Counted from the first letter of the stretch, positions 1 to 8,587 are shown. The stretch is 64,000 bases of DNA from Photobacterium galatheae (GCF_000695255.1 NZ_JMIB01000019.1:1-64000), one strand, 5' to 3'. Numbers and translations are program-made. The notes: generated from the sequence alone by a model not told the origin.

Positions 1-329
1 AGTCACTGGATCCCCGCCTTCTCCTGTCTTTCCCACACAAATCCTCCGATGAAAAATCGATAAATTATCTTTTATAATCAATATATTACCGTCATTCCCG
101 CGAAGGCGGGAATCCACTAGGCACGAGATGAAAGTAATCTGCCAGATTCCTTTTTCTCCCTCACCTGCCACGCAGTTTAACCTTAAAAGTCACTGGATCC
201 CCGCCTTCGCGGGGATGACTGAGAAAACGGGGATGACGGAAAAACGGGAATGGCTGAAGGAAACAGATAATAGGAAAGAGCGGTCACCCTTTCACAGAGT
301 CCTTTGCTCTTTAAAGTATGCTCAAAAGA
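1..329. repeat. Palindromic intergenic repeats (three copies, one partial)
   Basis: This gene-free left edge holds copies of a GC-rich palindrome. One copy is at 91-118 and contains CCCGC-GAAG-GCGGG. An inverted copy lies at 189-219 and contains CCCCGC-CTTC-GCGGGG. A truncated copy sits at 1-21. Each complete copy can form a short stable hairpin, and the 91-118 and 189-219 copies face each other. The open frame over 128-349 is built largely from repeat sequence and is not taken as a gene. The repeat resembles the small dispersed palindromes common in gammaproteobacterial intergenic DNA. No mobility gene is adjacent. Confidence 0.7.
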
Positions 330-366
330 CAGAGCTGGCCGGGACTTGATTAATCGAACAGCTCTG
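330..366 (-). terminator. Possible terminator of the RhlE-type helicase gene
   Basis: Perfect 8-bp inverted repeat: CAGAGCTG at 330-337 and CAGCTCTG at 359-366, with a 21-nt loop. On the minus strand it lies just after the helicase stop codon and is followed by the weakly T-rich TCTTTTGA. The long loop and poor T-run make this only a tentative call. Confidence 0.35.
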
Positions 367-373
367 GTTTCAC

Positions 374-1567
374 TTAGTCTTTTTTCGGACGCTTGTTTTT
401 AGGCACATAATTCAGGATCGAAACCGGAACCGGCTTTTTCGGGGCAAACCCTGCCACTTCGCGGCGTTCAATCAGGTGGCCTAAACGGCTTTCAATCATG
501 CACAGGTTCTTGAAGTTGTCTTTTGAAACGAAGGAAATCGCTTCGCCTGTCGCATCGGCACGACCAGTACGTCCAATCCGGTGAACATACTCATCCGCCG
601 GAAATGGCAGATCATAGTTCACAACACGCGGCAGCTCTTCAATATCAATACCTCGTGCACCAACACCCGTTGCGATCAGATACTGAATCTTTCCGGCTTT
701 AAAATCTTCCAGCAATTGGGCGCGAACCGCCTGACTGCGACCACTGTGGAATGCTTCAGCCTCAATGCCGCGCTTTTCCAGCTGGGACGCCAGCTTCGCA
801 GCACCGTGCTTGGTTTCAATAAAAATCAGCGCCTGATCCCACTGATGTTCATGAATCAGATGACTCAGCAATGCTGATTTCTGGTCTTTATCAACGGTGA
901 TCAGCCACTGCTCAATATTGGCTTTGGATGCCTGATTGGCAGCGATCGTTATTTCATACGGATCATGAACCGCAGATTTTGCCAGTTCACGGACTTTGCG
1001 CGACAAGGTTGCGGAAAACAGCAAAAACTGAACCTGTTCAGGCAGGCGATCCAGAATCTTCTGAATGGCGTCGATGAAGCCCATGTCGAGCATGCGATCC
1101 GCTTCATCCAGCACCACCATTTCAATTTCTTCGAAATAGACAGCACGCTGACCATAGAGATCAATCAGTCGGCCCGGTGTCGCCACCAGCACATCCACAC
1201 CTTCAATTAAACGCGCTTTCTGATGCTGTTCATCCACACCACCGTACATTGCCAGCGATGTAAGGCCCAGATGTTTTCCGTACGCTCTGACCTTCTCTTC
1301 TACCTGAACCGCCAGTTCACGGGTTGGTGCCAGAATTAAAGCACGGACGCGTTTTTTACGCTGCGTCTGACCTTTACTCAGTTTTTCCAGAATCGGCAAT
1401 ACAAAGCTGGCTGTTTTACCAGTCCCCGTCTGGGCTGCCGCAATGAGATTCTGCCCCTGCAAAATCACTGGAATGGCTTTGTTCTGAATGGTCGTCGGTT
1501 TGGTATAACCTAACTCAGTCACGGCCTGTACCAGTGCGTTGCTGAGTCCAAGTTTAGAGAATGGCAT
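374..1567 (-). CDS. DEAD-box ATP-dependent RNA helicase, RhlE-like
   Basis: ATP-dependent RNA helicase that remodels RNA or ribonucleoprotein in the cytoplasm. The 397-residue protein carries the full motif set in order: an N-terminal Q-motif region, motif I AAAQTGTGKT, motif Ia PTRELAVQ, TPGRL, motif II DEAD (VLDEADRMLDMGF), motif III SAT, and the C-terminal helicase motifs ARGIDI and HRIGRTGRA. It ends in a short lysine-rich tail, NKRPKKD. It therefore lacks the long basic or RGG extension of DeaD/CsdA, whose gene is also in this window at 59984-61888. Length and motif spacing fit the RhlE/SrmB-like group. The physiological target cannot be read from sequence, so no gene symbol is assigned. 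Confidence 0.93.
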   Translation of the reverse strand: MPFSKLGLSNALVQAVTELGYTKPTTIQNKAIPVILQGQNLIAAAQTGTGKTASFVLPILEKLSKGQTQRKKRVRALILAPTRELAVQVEEKVRAYGKHLGLTSLAMYGGVDEQHQKARLIEGVDVLVATPGRLIDLYGQRAVYFEEIEMVVLDEADRMLDMGFIDAIQKILDRLPEQVQFLLFSATLSRKVRELAKSAVHDPYEITIAANQASKANIEQWLITVDKDQKSALLSHLIHEHQWDQALIFIETKHGAAKLASQLEKRGIEAEAFHSGRSQAVRAQLLEDFKAGKIQYLIATGVGARGIDIEELPRVVNYDLPFPADEYVHRIGRTGRADATGEAISFVSKDNFKNLCMIESRLGHLIERREVAGFAPKKPVPVSILNYVPKNKRPKKD

Positions 1568-1754
1568 GTCTCGTCTCTGTCTTTCTGATCGCTTGAAGTA
1601 GAGCGGGCTCTACGGGAACGCGGGAGTGTATCACGGACTCAGGAAGCAGGTATGAATTATTATAAAGACGCCCCTTCTGATATTTCAGATGAGGCGTGTC
1701 AGTCTTAAACCTTGATCTAAACCTTGATTTAAACCTTGGTATTAAACTTCGGCA

Positions 1755-2408
1755 TTACACCTCAGTGCCGGCTTCATCCTCTGGCACAATCTGCGTTTCC
1801 TGCAAAGCTTCTTCCAGCCAGAGACGAATCGCTGGAGACTGCAAGACATGCGCCATATAACGTTGACTGAGTTCTGAAACTTCAATGCCGTATGTGATGA
1901 ATCGCAGAACAACGGGCGCGAACATGCAATCTGCAATACTCCACTCGCCAAACAGCCAGCCGCCTTGATCACCATACAGTGCCATCTGCTCACACCAGAT
2001 TTGATCAACCCGCGCAATATCTTTCTTCGCCGCGTCTGACAGCTCAACCCTGCGTTTTGCACGGCAGTTCATGGGCATTTCATTGCGCAACCCCATGAAA
2101 CCCGAGTGCATTTCACAACTGATGGCACGGGCTTTTGCCCGTTCTGCCTGATCCTGTGGCCATGCGTTGCCATTGCAATACACTTCATTCACGTATTCAC
2201 AAATTGCCAGTGAATCCCAGACCGTGACATCACCATCAATCAGAACCGGTACTTTGGCCGCGGGTGTATATGCTTGCAGCGCACGATAGAAACTTTCGGT
2301 CAGCAGTTTGAGTTTTTGTTCTTCAAATACAATACCGTTTTGAGCCAGCATCAGCCAGCCACGCAGTGACCAGCTGGAATAGTTTTTATTGCCGATGATT
2401 AATTGCAT
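1755..2408 (-). CDS. Glutathione S-transferase family protein
   Basis: 217-residue cytosolic GST-fold protein that probably conjugates or reduces substrates with glutathione. The N-terminal thioredoxin-like domain (about residues 1-80) is recognisable from NKNYSSWSLRGWLML with the active-site serine region. It is followed by KVPVLIDGDVTVWDSLAICEY, the cis-proline and Ser-rich glutathione-binding segment. The remaining part is the all-helical C-terminal domain. The NYSSWSLR signature is typical of a broad bacterial GST subgroup that includes YfcF-like proteins. A GAGG-type ribosome-binding site precedes the ATG. The gene stands alone between the helicase and the LURP-one gene. The substrate is unknown. 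Confidence 0.88.
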   Translation of the reverse strand: MQLIIGNKNYSSWSLRGWLMLAQNGIVFEEQKLKLLTESFYRALQAYTPAAKVPVLIDGDVTVWDSLAICEYVNEVYCNGNAWPQDQAERAKARAISCEMHSGFMGLRNEMPMNCRAKRRVELSDAAKKDIARVDQIWCEQMALYGDQGGWLFGEWSIADCMFAPVVLRFITYGIEVSELSQRYMAHVLQSPAIRLWLEEALQETQIVPEDEAGTEV

Positions 2409-2565
2409 GTGTTGTCCTCATCTCAAATACATATTGCGTCCTTGAGCAACACTCTACGCACTCAGATAGATGATGACTAACGCATATTTTTCATAGTACA
2501 CATCAGGAAATCGAATGAGTATCGATAGCAACCATCAATCCGCAAAAAACCGAGTACTGTGATGA

Positions 2566-3153
2566 TTATTCTTTCAGAACCATATCAATGCACATGACTG
2601 CGGCCAGAATCAACTTCCGCATATCATCACCTGCCGGAATATCTTCCGAAAGCTTCAACACATAGTTATCTGCACTGGTGAATAACTCTTTCCCCAGACC
2701 CGCCCATTCTTTAGAAACATGCGCCAGTTCTTTATCGCCTTGGTTAAACTTAAAATCCCAGCCGGTCCATTTGCCTTTTAATTCACAAATGACGTTGTCA
2801 TCTTTATCCAGAACATCGAATTTACCACCGATGGTGAACAACTTCGGCTTAAAACCACCAATCACCTGATTGTCTTTATCCCGCACCGTTACTTTCGCTA
2901 AGAACAGTGAAAAGCCACGCTGCACACGCACAATCGGTTCACCACCCGGCGTCACGATTTGGATATCAAATGGCGTCATGACTTTATAGTCGGTAAACCG
3001 AAGCAACTTGGTCAAAAAGCCTAAATTCGGCTCACGGCACTCCATAATGACATTGCCGGTTGCTGGGTCATGAATATCAAAGTTATTGGCAGCTTTCAGC
3101 ACACCGACATGTTCTTTGACTAAGAAAAGGTTTTGATTGATGACTTCACTCAT
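2566..3153 (-). CDS. LURP-one-related / scramblase-fold protein
   Basis: 195-residue protein of the LURP-one-related (Tubby/phospholipid-scramblase-like) superfamily. The sequence is a run of short beta-strands with recurring D-x-x-G-N-V/I turns: DPATGNVIMECRE, VTVRDKDNQVIGGFKPK, KFDVLDKDDNVICELKGKW. It ends in the hydrophobic helix LILAAVMCIDMVL, which matches the buried central helix of the twelve-strand barrel fold. No catalytic motif is known for bacterial members, and no function is claimed. It is monocistronic, with a short spacer to the GST gene on the same strand. Confidence 0.8.
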   Translation of the reverse strand: MSEVINQNLFLVKEHVGVLKAANNFDIHDPATGNVIMECREPNLGFLTKLLRFTDYKVMTPFDIQIVTPGGEPIVRVQRGFSLFLAKVTVRDKDNQVIGGFKPKLFTIGGKFDVLDKDDNVICELKGKWTGWDFKFNQGDKELAHVSKEWAGLGKELFTSADNYVLKLSEDIPAGDDMRKLILAAVMCIDMVLKE

Positions 3154-3718
3154 TGGTAGTTACCTGGAAGAATTATTAACGAAACACAGAAAGCATTTTA
3201 TCGCCTTCATAAATCAGTGGTGGCATTCATCCTTTCAAGACTTGGCAGACCAAGGAAAGAGAAAGATGCTCCTCTTCTCTTCGTCCCCAACTGAAAAACG
3301 GCCGAGCCTAAATGATTCAGGCGACAAATACAGCAAAACATTGAAACAAAATTCAACAGACGCGAGGACAACAGAAATCAAAAAAATGCGGCCAAATCGT
3401 CAACTCACAATTTCACTGCCATGAAAGTGAAAACGACATCCAAATAAAACATCACCGCAGTCGCCGCTCTCTTCAGCGGCTGATACATACCTTTGTTATT
3501 TTTTCGGACACACACCTGTTTGTTCAATTCCGCAGCATTGCCCATGTGCCATCGCTCATACTGCATCTTTCTTATCATCAGCCGCCCGTTTGCCTACACC
3601 CCATTGAATTAACTTTGTTGCATATTTTTAAAGAAACATGACATTTCTGCCGCCTTATCTTCAGAAGGCTTTCATATTCAGCCAGTTGCTTGCTCTACTC
3701 TCTCACAGGAATATTCAA
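3154..3718. other. Gene-free intergenic region (about 565 bp)
   Basis: Contains the divergent upstream regions of the LURP-one gene (left) and the YiaA-like gene (right). A small hairpin, GCCGCT-ctcttc-AGCGGC, lies at 3463-3480 with no T-run. The open frame across 3137-3424 has no ribosome-binding site and protein-atypical composition, so it is not annotated. No RNA gene or mobile element was seen. Confidence 0.5.
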
Positions 3719-4192
3719 ATGAACGAATCATTCAAGCCAACCAAGGCTTTTGTCATCACGTCTTGGGCGGCCCTCGCATTGGCTGTCGTTGCTTATGGTG
3801 TCGGGTTACTCAACGCCAACCTTCAACTGAACGAAAAGGGCTACTATCTTGTGGTGCTGCTTTTTGGTTTGTTCAGTGTCATCACATTACAAAAAACAGT
3901 CCGGGATGAAATGGAAGATATTCATGTCACGGCATTGTATAAAGCCATGGTCATTGCCGGTGTCATCATTTCCTGTGCATTAATGTTTATCGGACTCTGG
4001 AACGCAGATACCCTTGCCTTAAATGAAAAAGGCTTCTTTGCCATGTCATTTGCTTTAGGGTTATTCAGCGCGGTTGTGACACAAAAAAATGTCCGGGATC
4101 TGGCCTGTTTCGAATCTGAAACACCTCAGGATGAACGTCAGCGTCCGGCCAAACCACTCAGTCAGCCGCAACCGGAAGATCTCCAGAACTGA
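3719..4192 (+). CDS. YiaA/YiaB family inner membrane protein
   Basis: 157-residue integral membrane protein with an internally duplicated two-helix unit, the hallmark of YiaA/YiaB proteins. First unit: AFVITSWAALALAVVAYGVGLLN, then LNEKGYYLVVLLFGLFSVITLQKTVRD. Second unit: MVIAGVIISCALMFIGLWN, then LNEKGFFAMSFALGLFSAVVTQKNVRD. The LNEKGxx and QKxVRD motifs recur in both halves. A hydrophilic C-terminal tail follows. The start at 3719 is chosen because of the AGGA ribosome-binding site just upstream; the frame is open further 5' but without support. The molecular role of the family is unknown. Confidence 0.88.
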   Translation: MNESFKPTKAFVITSWAALALAVVAYGVGLLNANLQLNEKGYYLVVLLFGLFSVITLQKTVRDEMEDIHVTALYKAMVIAGVIISCALMFIGLWNADTLALNEKGFFAMSFALGLFSAVVTQKNVRDLACFESETPQDERQRPAKPLSQPQPEDLQN

Positions 4193-4231
4193 ATCCAGAA
4201 CTGAATCCAGAACTGATTCCAGAACTGATTC
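4183..4231 (+). repeat. Four tandem 12-bp repeats at the end of the YiaA-like gene
   Basis: The unit CCAGAACTGAAT/CCAGAACTGATT is repeated four times (4183-4194, 4195-4206, 4207-4218, 4219-4230). The stop codon of the YiaA-like gene lies in the first unit. Because the unit is a multiple of three, gain or loss of copies would not change the reading frame. Confidence 0.9.
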
Positions 4232-4238
4232 CCCGATC

Positions 4239-4288
4239 AAGGCAACACTGTGTTGCCTTCTTTCTTCTTCTTCTTCTTCTTCTTCTTC
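4239..4288 (+). terminator. Terminator hairpin running into a (TTC)9 microsatellite
   Basis: A 9-bp perfect stem, AAGGCAACA (4239-4247) and TGTTGCCTT (4251-4259), is followed directly by a pyrimidine tract that includes nine TTC units (4262-4288). The hairpin probably terminates the YiaA-like transcript. The TTC tract takes the place of a uniform T-run and lies 82 bp upstream of the LysR start, in its leader or promoter. Confidence 0.7.
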
Positions 4289-4370
4289 TGCTTTTCGATT
4301 CAAACGATTCAATTCATCGTCATTTCCAGTATGCTTACCGACATTACATGGATGTTTATCAGGATTGCTT

Positions 4371-5279
4371 ATGGATATTGAAGCGCTTCGAAGTTTTTTG
4401 GCCTTTATTGATACCGGCAGCTTTACCCGAGCGGCTAAGCAGACCTTCAGGACGCAATCTGCGATCAGCATGCAGATGAAAAAACTGGAGCAGGAACTGG
4501 AGAAAAACCTGTTTCAAAAAGCAGGTCGGCAACTCGTTCTGACGCATGAAGGACAACAACTGGCAAGCTATGCGCGCCGGTTGCTCAGCCTGCATGATGA
4601 AGCCGTCTCCAGTCTTCGGGAACAAGCCGAAAGCCAACCACTGCTGTTTGGCTGTCCGGATGATTATGCCGAAACCTTGCTGCCTTACTTCGTTTCTTTG
4701 ATGCGCCAACAATTGGGGCCGATCCAGATTCAGATTCTGTGTGCCTCCAGCACTCGCCTGCGCCAGCTCATGGATAAAGGCGAACTCCATGCTGCGATGC
4801 TCACCCGGCAGCCCGGCTCAGATGAGGGCCACCTGTTAATGCACGATCAAGGCATCTGGTATGGTTTACCTGAAACCGATTTATTATCCCGGCGGCCCTT
4901 ACCGATTGCGCTGTTTCAGGCTGACTGCAAATTTCATGCAGCAGCGCTCGATGGGTTGATCAAGCAGGAAATCAGTTTCGATTTAGTCAGTTGCAGCAGT
5001 AGTGCGACTGCGCAACGTGGCATGGTCCGCGCTGGACTGGCAGTGGGTGCCATGGCAAGAAGCAGTATGTCGCCCGACTTCGTTGAGCTTCACGTCGACT
5101 GGCTGCCACCGTTACCCGGCATTGAAATTGCGCTGGTGCTGGCACCTCAGTCACACCCCCATCTCACCACACAAGTTGCCCGAACAGTCAGTCAGCACTT
5201 TCTTGCCGCGTTGCCAAAAACAAACGTCGCAAAAGAACAAGGTCTGGTCGTCATGAAAACTGCAATCAAATGTGAATAG
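4371..5279 (+). CDS. LysR-family transcriptional regulator
   Basis: 302-residue LTTR. The N-terminal winged helix-turn-helix (about residues 3-62) is clear: MDIEALRSFLAFIDTGSFTRAAKQ, then QSAISMQMKKLEQELEKNLFQ and the wing GRQLVLTHEGQQL. A substrate-binding-like effector domain follows (about 90-290). The start at 4371 has AGGA ten bases upstream and gives the standard LTTR N-terminus; the longer open frame reads through the microsatellite and is rejected. It is transcribed away from the YiaA-like gene's terminator and towards a small membrane-protein gene. Its target and effector are unknown. Confidence 0.88.
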   Translation: MDIEALRSFLAFIDTGSFTRAAKQTFRTQSAISMQMKKLEQELEKNLFQKAGRQLVLTHEGQQLASYARRLLSLHDEAVSSLREQAESQPLLFGCPDDYAETLLPYFVSLMRQQLGPIQIQILCASSTRLRQLMDKGELHAAMLTRQPGSDEGHLLMHDQGIWYGLPETDLLSRRPLPIALFQADCKFHAAALDGLIKQEISFDLVSCSSSATAQRGMVRAGLAVGAMARSSMSPDFVELHVDWLPPLPGIEIALVLAPQSHPHLTTQVARTVSQHFLAALPKTNVAKEQGLVVMKTAIKCE

Positions 5280-5348
5280 CACTCGCCTGTCAGGCCCATT
5301 TATGGCATGGTGCGCGTTGTCAATTGATTGTGAAATACAGACTTCAAG

Positions 5349-5468
5349 ATGAAAGAATCCAAACAAAAATGGCTGTCCGTGCTGACTCAATTTACCGTCT
5401 ATCTGTCTTTGATCATGCTGGTCATTGGCGGGGGCTTAGCGCTTTACGCGATCGTTTACGGACCATAA
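5349..5468 (+). CDS. Small single-pass membrane protein (39 aa)
   Basis: Short open frame encoding a basic N-terminus (MKESKQKW) and one hydrophobic helix (about residues 16-36, TVYLSLIMLVIGGGLALYAI). It is followed 22 bp later by a strong terminator, which supports it as the last gene of a transcript beginning at the LysR gene or its own promoter. No convincing Shine-Dalgarno is visible. The family is not recognised. Small proteins of this shape often modulate membrane complexes, but nothing here indicates a partner. Confidence 0.55.
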   Translation: MKESKQKWLSVLTQFTVYLSLIMLVIGGGLALYAIVYGP

Positions 5469-5490
5469 TTGTTAAAGGCCATCATTGTTG

Positions 5491-5514
5491 ACGGGCCAGA
5501 GATGGCCCGTTTTT
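5491..5514 (+). terminator. Rho-independent terminator after the small membrane-protein gene
   Basis: Perfect 8-bp stem ACGGGCCA-GAGA-TGGCCCGT followed by TTTT. It is oriented for rightward transcription and sits between the 39-aa gene and the convergent SDR gene. Confidence 0.85.
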
Positions 5515-5540
5515 CATTCGGTTGATTTGCACGGTGAACG

Positions 5541-6299
5541 TTACATCCGCATCCCGCCATCCACTTCCAGAACGCGCCCCGTAAAATAATCATTTTCCAG
5601 AATATATTTCACGGCATGTGCGATATCTGCGGCTTGACCTACCCGACCCAAAGGAATCATCTTTTCCAAACGCTCTATCGCTTCCTGCGGCAACTGATCG
5701 GCCATTGCTGTCCGAACAACTCCCGGCGCAATCGCAGCCACCCGAATCCCATAACGGCCCAGCTCTTTTGCCCAGCAGACCGCCATCGTTGCGACAGCCG
5801 CTTTTGAGGCAGCATAGTTGGTTTGTCCGAAGTTACCGGCGCGGGCAACGCTGGAAATATTGATAATCGCGCCAGAACGCTTGGTTTGAATCATACGGGC
5901 TGCCGCCTCACGACCACAGAGAAAAGTGCCGGTCGCATTAACAGTCATCACTGCATTAAACTGCTCCAGCGACATTTTATGGATTGCGCCATCTTTCTCT
6001 TTCACCAGCAAACCATCACGAAGAATCCCGGCGTTATTCACCAGCCCATCCAACTGCCCAAAATCTTCAATGATCTGATCAAAAACACGCTCAACCTGAT
6101 CTTCCTGCGTCACATCTACTTCGTAGGTTATCGCTTTACTGCTGAGCATCTGACACTGTGAACGGGTCTGCGCCAAGCCTTCCGGATTCAGATCAATTAA
6201 AGCCAGATCAGCCCCGGCCTGAGCCAGGGTAATCGCCATCATTTGACCCAGCCCCTGACCTGCACCTGTGATTGCAATGACAGAATTTTTAATATCCAT
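5541..6299 (-). CDS. Short-chain dehydrogenase/reductase (probable 3-hydroxyacyl-CoA dehydrogenase)
   Basis: 252-residue classical SDR. The NAD(P)-binding TGAGQGLG lies near residue 11, NNAG near residue 88, and the catalytic Ser and Tyr-x3-Lys in INISSVARAG and TNYAASKAA. Residue D37 (ALIDLN) suggests NAD rather than NADP. It is the last gene of the leftward valine/isoleucine operon, 26 bp after mmsB, with AGGAG as its ribosome-binding site. From context, a role as 2-methyl-3-hydroxybutyryl-CoA dehydrogenase (isoleucine) is likely, pairing with the thiolase at the head of the operon. A FabG-like 3-oxoacyl reductase role cannot be excluded. Confidence 0.85.
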   Translation of the reverse strand: MDIKNSVIAITGAGQGLGQMMAITLAQAGADLALIDLNPEGLAQTRSQCQMLSSKAITYEVDVTQEDQVERVFDQIIEDFGQLDGLVNNAGILRDGLLVKEKDGAIHKMSLEQFNAVMTVNATGTFLCGREAAARMIQTKRSGAIINISSVARAGNFGQTNYAASKAAVATMAVCWAKELGRYGIRVAAIAPGVVRTAMADQLPQEAIERLEKMIPLGRVGQAADIAHAVKYILENDYFTGRVLEVDGGMRM

Positions 6300-6325
6300 A
6301 TTGATCTCCTGAATGCTGCATGAAC

Positions 6326-7237
6326 TTATTTTTGCTGACGCTGGTAGAACTCAAACAAACTCGAAAAATCCAAAAGTTCGTTCCCGTTCGCATTATGGAA
6401 AGCATAAAGGTTGCGAGCCAGTGTCCCCATAGGAACAGCGGATTGACTGTGCAGTGCTGCATCCATTCCAAGCCCCAGATCCTTGAGCATGAGCTTACTC
6501 ATAAATCCGGGCTGATAACCTTTGCTGGCCGGTGCATTTTCCATCACACCCGGACAAGGGTTATACAATTCCAGCACCCAGTTCCGGCCCGAGCTTTGCA
6601 ACATAATGTCTGAGAGTACTTTCGGGTCCAGACCGTTTTCGACCCCCAGATTCAATGCCTCACAGGCACCCGCCATTTGCACAGCCAGCATCAGGTTATT
6701 ACAGATTTTTGCCATCTGCCCGTCACCCGCCTGACCCGCATGGAAAATATTCTTTCCGACATATTGCAAAACAGCTTCAGCCCGATGGAATGCCGAATCT
6801 GTCCCGCCGACAATAAACGTCAATGTGCCGGCTTCAGCCCCGGCCACCCCGCCAGAAACAGGGGCATCCACAAATTCAAGCTGATGCTGCTCGGCATACT
6901 TTGCGACTTCTTTCGCCGTGGCGGGATCAATCGTTGAGGAATCAATCAGAAAAGTACCCGGGGCAACCATGGCGAACAGCCCTTGCTCCGGTTTACCCTT
7001 GGGGCCCAGATAGACATCGTGAACATGTTGCCCTGCCGGCAACATCGTAATGACAGTGTCTGCGCCAGCAACGACCTCTTTGAGGTTCGCGGCAGCAACT
7101 GCACCATCGGCTTCCAGCTTGCGGGCCGCCTCCCTATTCAGGTCAAAGACCTTCACATGACAACCCGCTTTTAATAAATTTCTCGCCATCGGGCTGCCCA
7201 TGTTGCCCAGCCCGATAAACGCAATTGTTGTCGCCAT
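6326..7237 (-). CDS. mmsB: 3-hydroxyisobutyrate dehydrogenase
   Basis: Oxidises 3-hydroxyisobutyrate to methylmalonate semialdehyde with NAD in valine degradation. The 303-residue protein starts with the Rossmann motif GLGNMGSPMARNLLKAG. It carries the beta-hydroxyacid dehydrogenase substrate segment DAPVSGGVAGAEAGTLTFIVGG, and the catalytic-lysine motif GQMAKICNNLMLA near residue 170. Length is normal for the family. AGGAG precedes the ATG. It lies between the hydrolase that makes its substrate and the SDR, within the MmsA-containing operon, which supports the assignment over tartronate-semialdehyde reductase. Confidence 0.93.
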   Translation of the reverse strand: MATTIAFIGLGNMGSPMARNLLKAGCHVKVFDLNREAARKLEADGAVAAANLKEVVAGADTVITMLPAGQHVHDVYLGPKGKPEQGLFAMVAPGTFLIDSSTIDPATAKEVAKYAEQHQLEFVDAPVSGGVAGAEAGTLTFIVGGTDSAFHRAEAVLQYVGKNIFHAGQAGDGQMAKICNNLMLAVQMAGACEALNLGVENGLDPKVLSDIMLQSSGRNWVLELYNPCPGVMENAPASKGYQPGFMSKLMLKDLGLGMDAALHSQSAVPMGTLARNLYAFHNANGNELLDFSSLFEFYQRQQK

Positions 7238-7381
7238 AACACACTCCTTTTCAGATCTTCAATCTGTGGTGCAGTGATGCAGGTACAACCAGGGGGACCA
7301 CTGATGTTCCCCCAACAACGCGCTGCAATTCTTGCTGCAATAATAGATACAGGCGGAAAATTTCCAGAGTTGATCAGAGGC

Positions 7382-8542
7382 TCAGGAAAGTGATTCCTCG
7401 CCTAAGTCAGCCAATGGATGTTCAGCGGCTTGCCACATTGGCGCAAATAGATCATCGATCACACTTTCATCGACCGCAGACACACTGGAGAAAAGCCAGG
7501 TGGGTTCACCGCTTTTATCAATCAGTCGCGCACGGACTCCTTCCTGAAACTCGCCCAGCAAACCACATCGCACGGACAAACCCAGTTCCAGACGGAAGCA
7601 ATCGGCCAGCGTTAAGTCACGATAAGCCTTCAATTGTCGGTAGCAAATATGCGCTGAAATCGGACTACCTTGCTTTAAGCTTGTCTTCGCCGATTCAAGC
7701 CAGGTGCCTAAGCCATCAATCGCCAGGATCTGCTGGCAAATTTCTTCCAGATTCCGACCGACAGAGGCAGCCTGAATCTGAGGGAAATAAGGAATCATCT
7801 GACTGGGCGGCCACTCGCGTTTGGCTGAGTCTGCAAATTCATGAAGACAGTCAGATACAGCCTGATCCGCATCCTGCATGTTTAGCCAGTCCATCGCCTG
7901 TAAAGCTTCTAAAACAGCCGATTTATGCTCCGCCAGCAAAATATGATCGGCCATTTTCAGGTCCAGTGCGTCACTTGCGTTCACACGGGCTCCCGTCAGC
8001 CCTAAAAACAGACCGACGCCCGGGGGTAACTGATTCAAAAACCAGGTGCCGCCGACATCAGGGTACATGCCAATGGAAATTTCGGGCATGGCTAACATGC
8101 TGGATGGCGTCACGACCCGATGACTGGCACCAATATACAACCCGATACCGCCGCCCATCACGATGCCTTCCCCCCAGACAATCAGCGGTTTTTTGTACTG
8201 ATGGATCTGATAATCACAACGGTACTCAGTGCTGAAATATTCGGTCAGAAAAGATTCCGGAGATGCGCCAGCCTCACCCGCTTCTTTATGTGATTCTGCT
8301 TCGAGTATCGCTTTATACAGGGCTCGTACATCACCGCCAGCACAGAATGCTTTCGCATGATCGCTGTGTAAAAACACACAAGCGATTTGATCGTCTTTTT
8401 CCCATTCAGTCAAACGAGCACTGAGTTGCTGCAACATCTCTAATGTGAGCGCATTTAAAGAGGAAGGGTTCTCAATTGCCGCAATCCCAATTTGTTTACC
8501 GCGTCCACACTCAAGTTCGCTAAATGTTATCTTTCCAGTCAT
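7382..8542 (-). CDS. 3-hydroxyisobutyryl-CoA hydrolase (enoyl-CoA hydratase fold)
   Basis: Releases 3-hydroxyisobutyrate from its CoA ester in valine catabolism. It is a crotonase-fold protein, recognised by NPSSLNALTLEML, AFCAGGDVRALYKAI, GEGIVMGGGIGLYIGASHRV and PEISIGMYPDVGGTWFLN. These, and the long C-terminal part absent from ordinary hydratases, match the HIBCH subgroup. The frame is open to 8581, but ATG at 8542 has GGAG five bases upstream. The 8581 ATG lies inside an intergenic hairpin, so 8542 is preferred (386 aa). The neighbouring mmsB acts on its product. Confidence 0.9.
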   Translation of the reverse strand: MTGKITFSELECGRGKQIGIAAIENPSSLNALTLEMLQQLSARLTEWEKDDQIACVFLHSDHAKAFCAGGDVRALYKAILEAESHKEAGEAGASPESFLTEYFSTEYRCDYQIHQYKKPLIVWGEGIVMGGGIGLYIGASHRVVTPSSMLAMPEISIGMYPDVGGTWFLNQLPPGVGLFLGLTGARVNASDALDLKMADHILLAEHKSAVLEALQAMDWLNMQDADQAVSDCLHEFADSAKREWPPSQMIPYFPQIQAASVGRNLEEICQQILAIDGLGTWLESAKTSLKQGSPISAHICYRQLKAYRDLTLADCFRLELGLSVRCGLLGEFQEGVRARLIDKSGEPTWLFSSVSAVDESVIDDLFAPMWQAAEHPLADLGEESLS

Positions 8543-8555
8543 GTTCACTCCATGC

Positions 8556-8587
8556 ACGCGAATGACTGCATGCTTTGTCATTCGCGT
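8556..8587 (-). other. Intercistronic perfect hairpin
   Basis: An 11-bp perfect inverted repeat, ACGCGAATGAC at 8556-8566 and GTCATTCGCGT at 8577-8587, with a 10-nt loop. It sits between the hydratase stop (8609) and the hydrolase start (8542). No T-run follows on the minus strand, so an mRNA-stability or attenuation element is more likely than a full terminator. Confidence 0.7.

Noticed and set aside
128-349. 73-aa open frame at the left edge
   Set aside because: It is composed of the palindromic repeat, has no ribosome-binding site, and its translation contains the repeated GMTEK pieces expected from repeat DNA.
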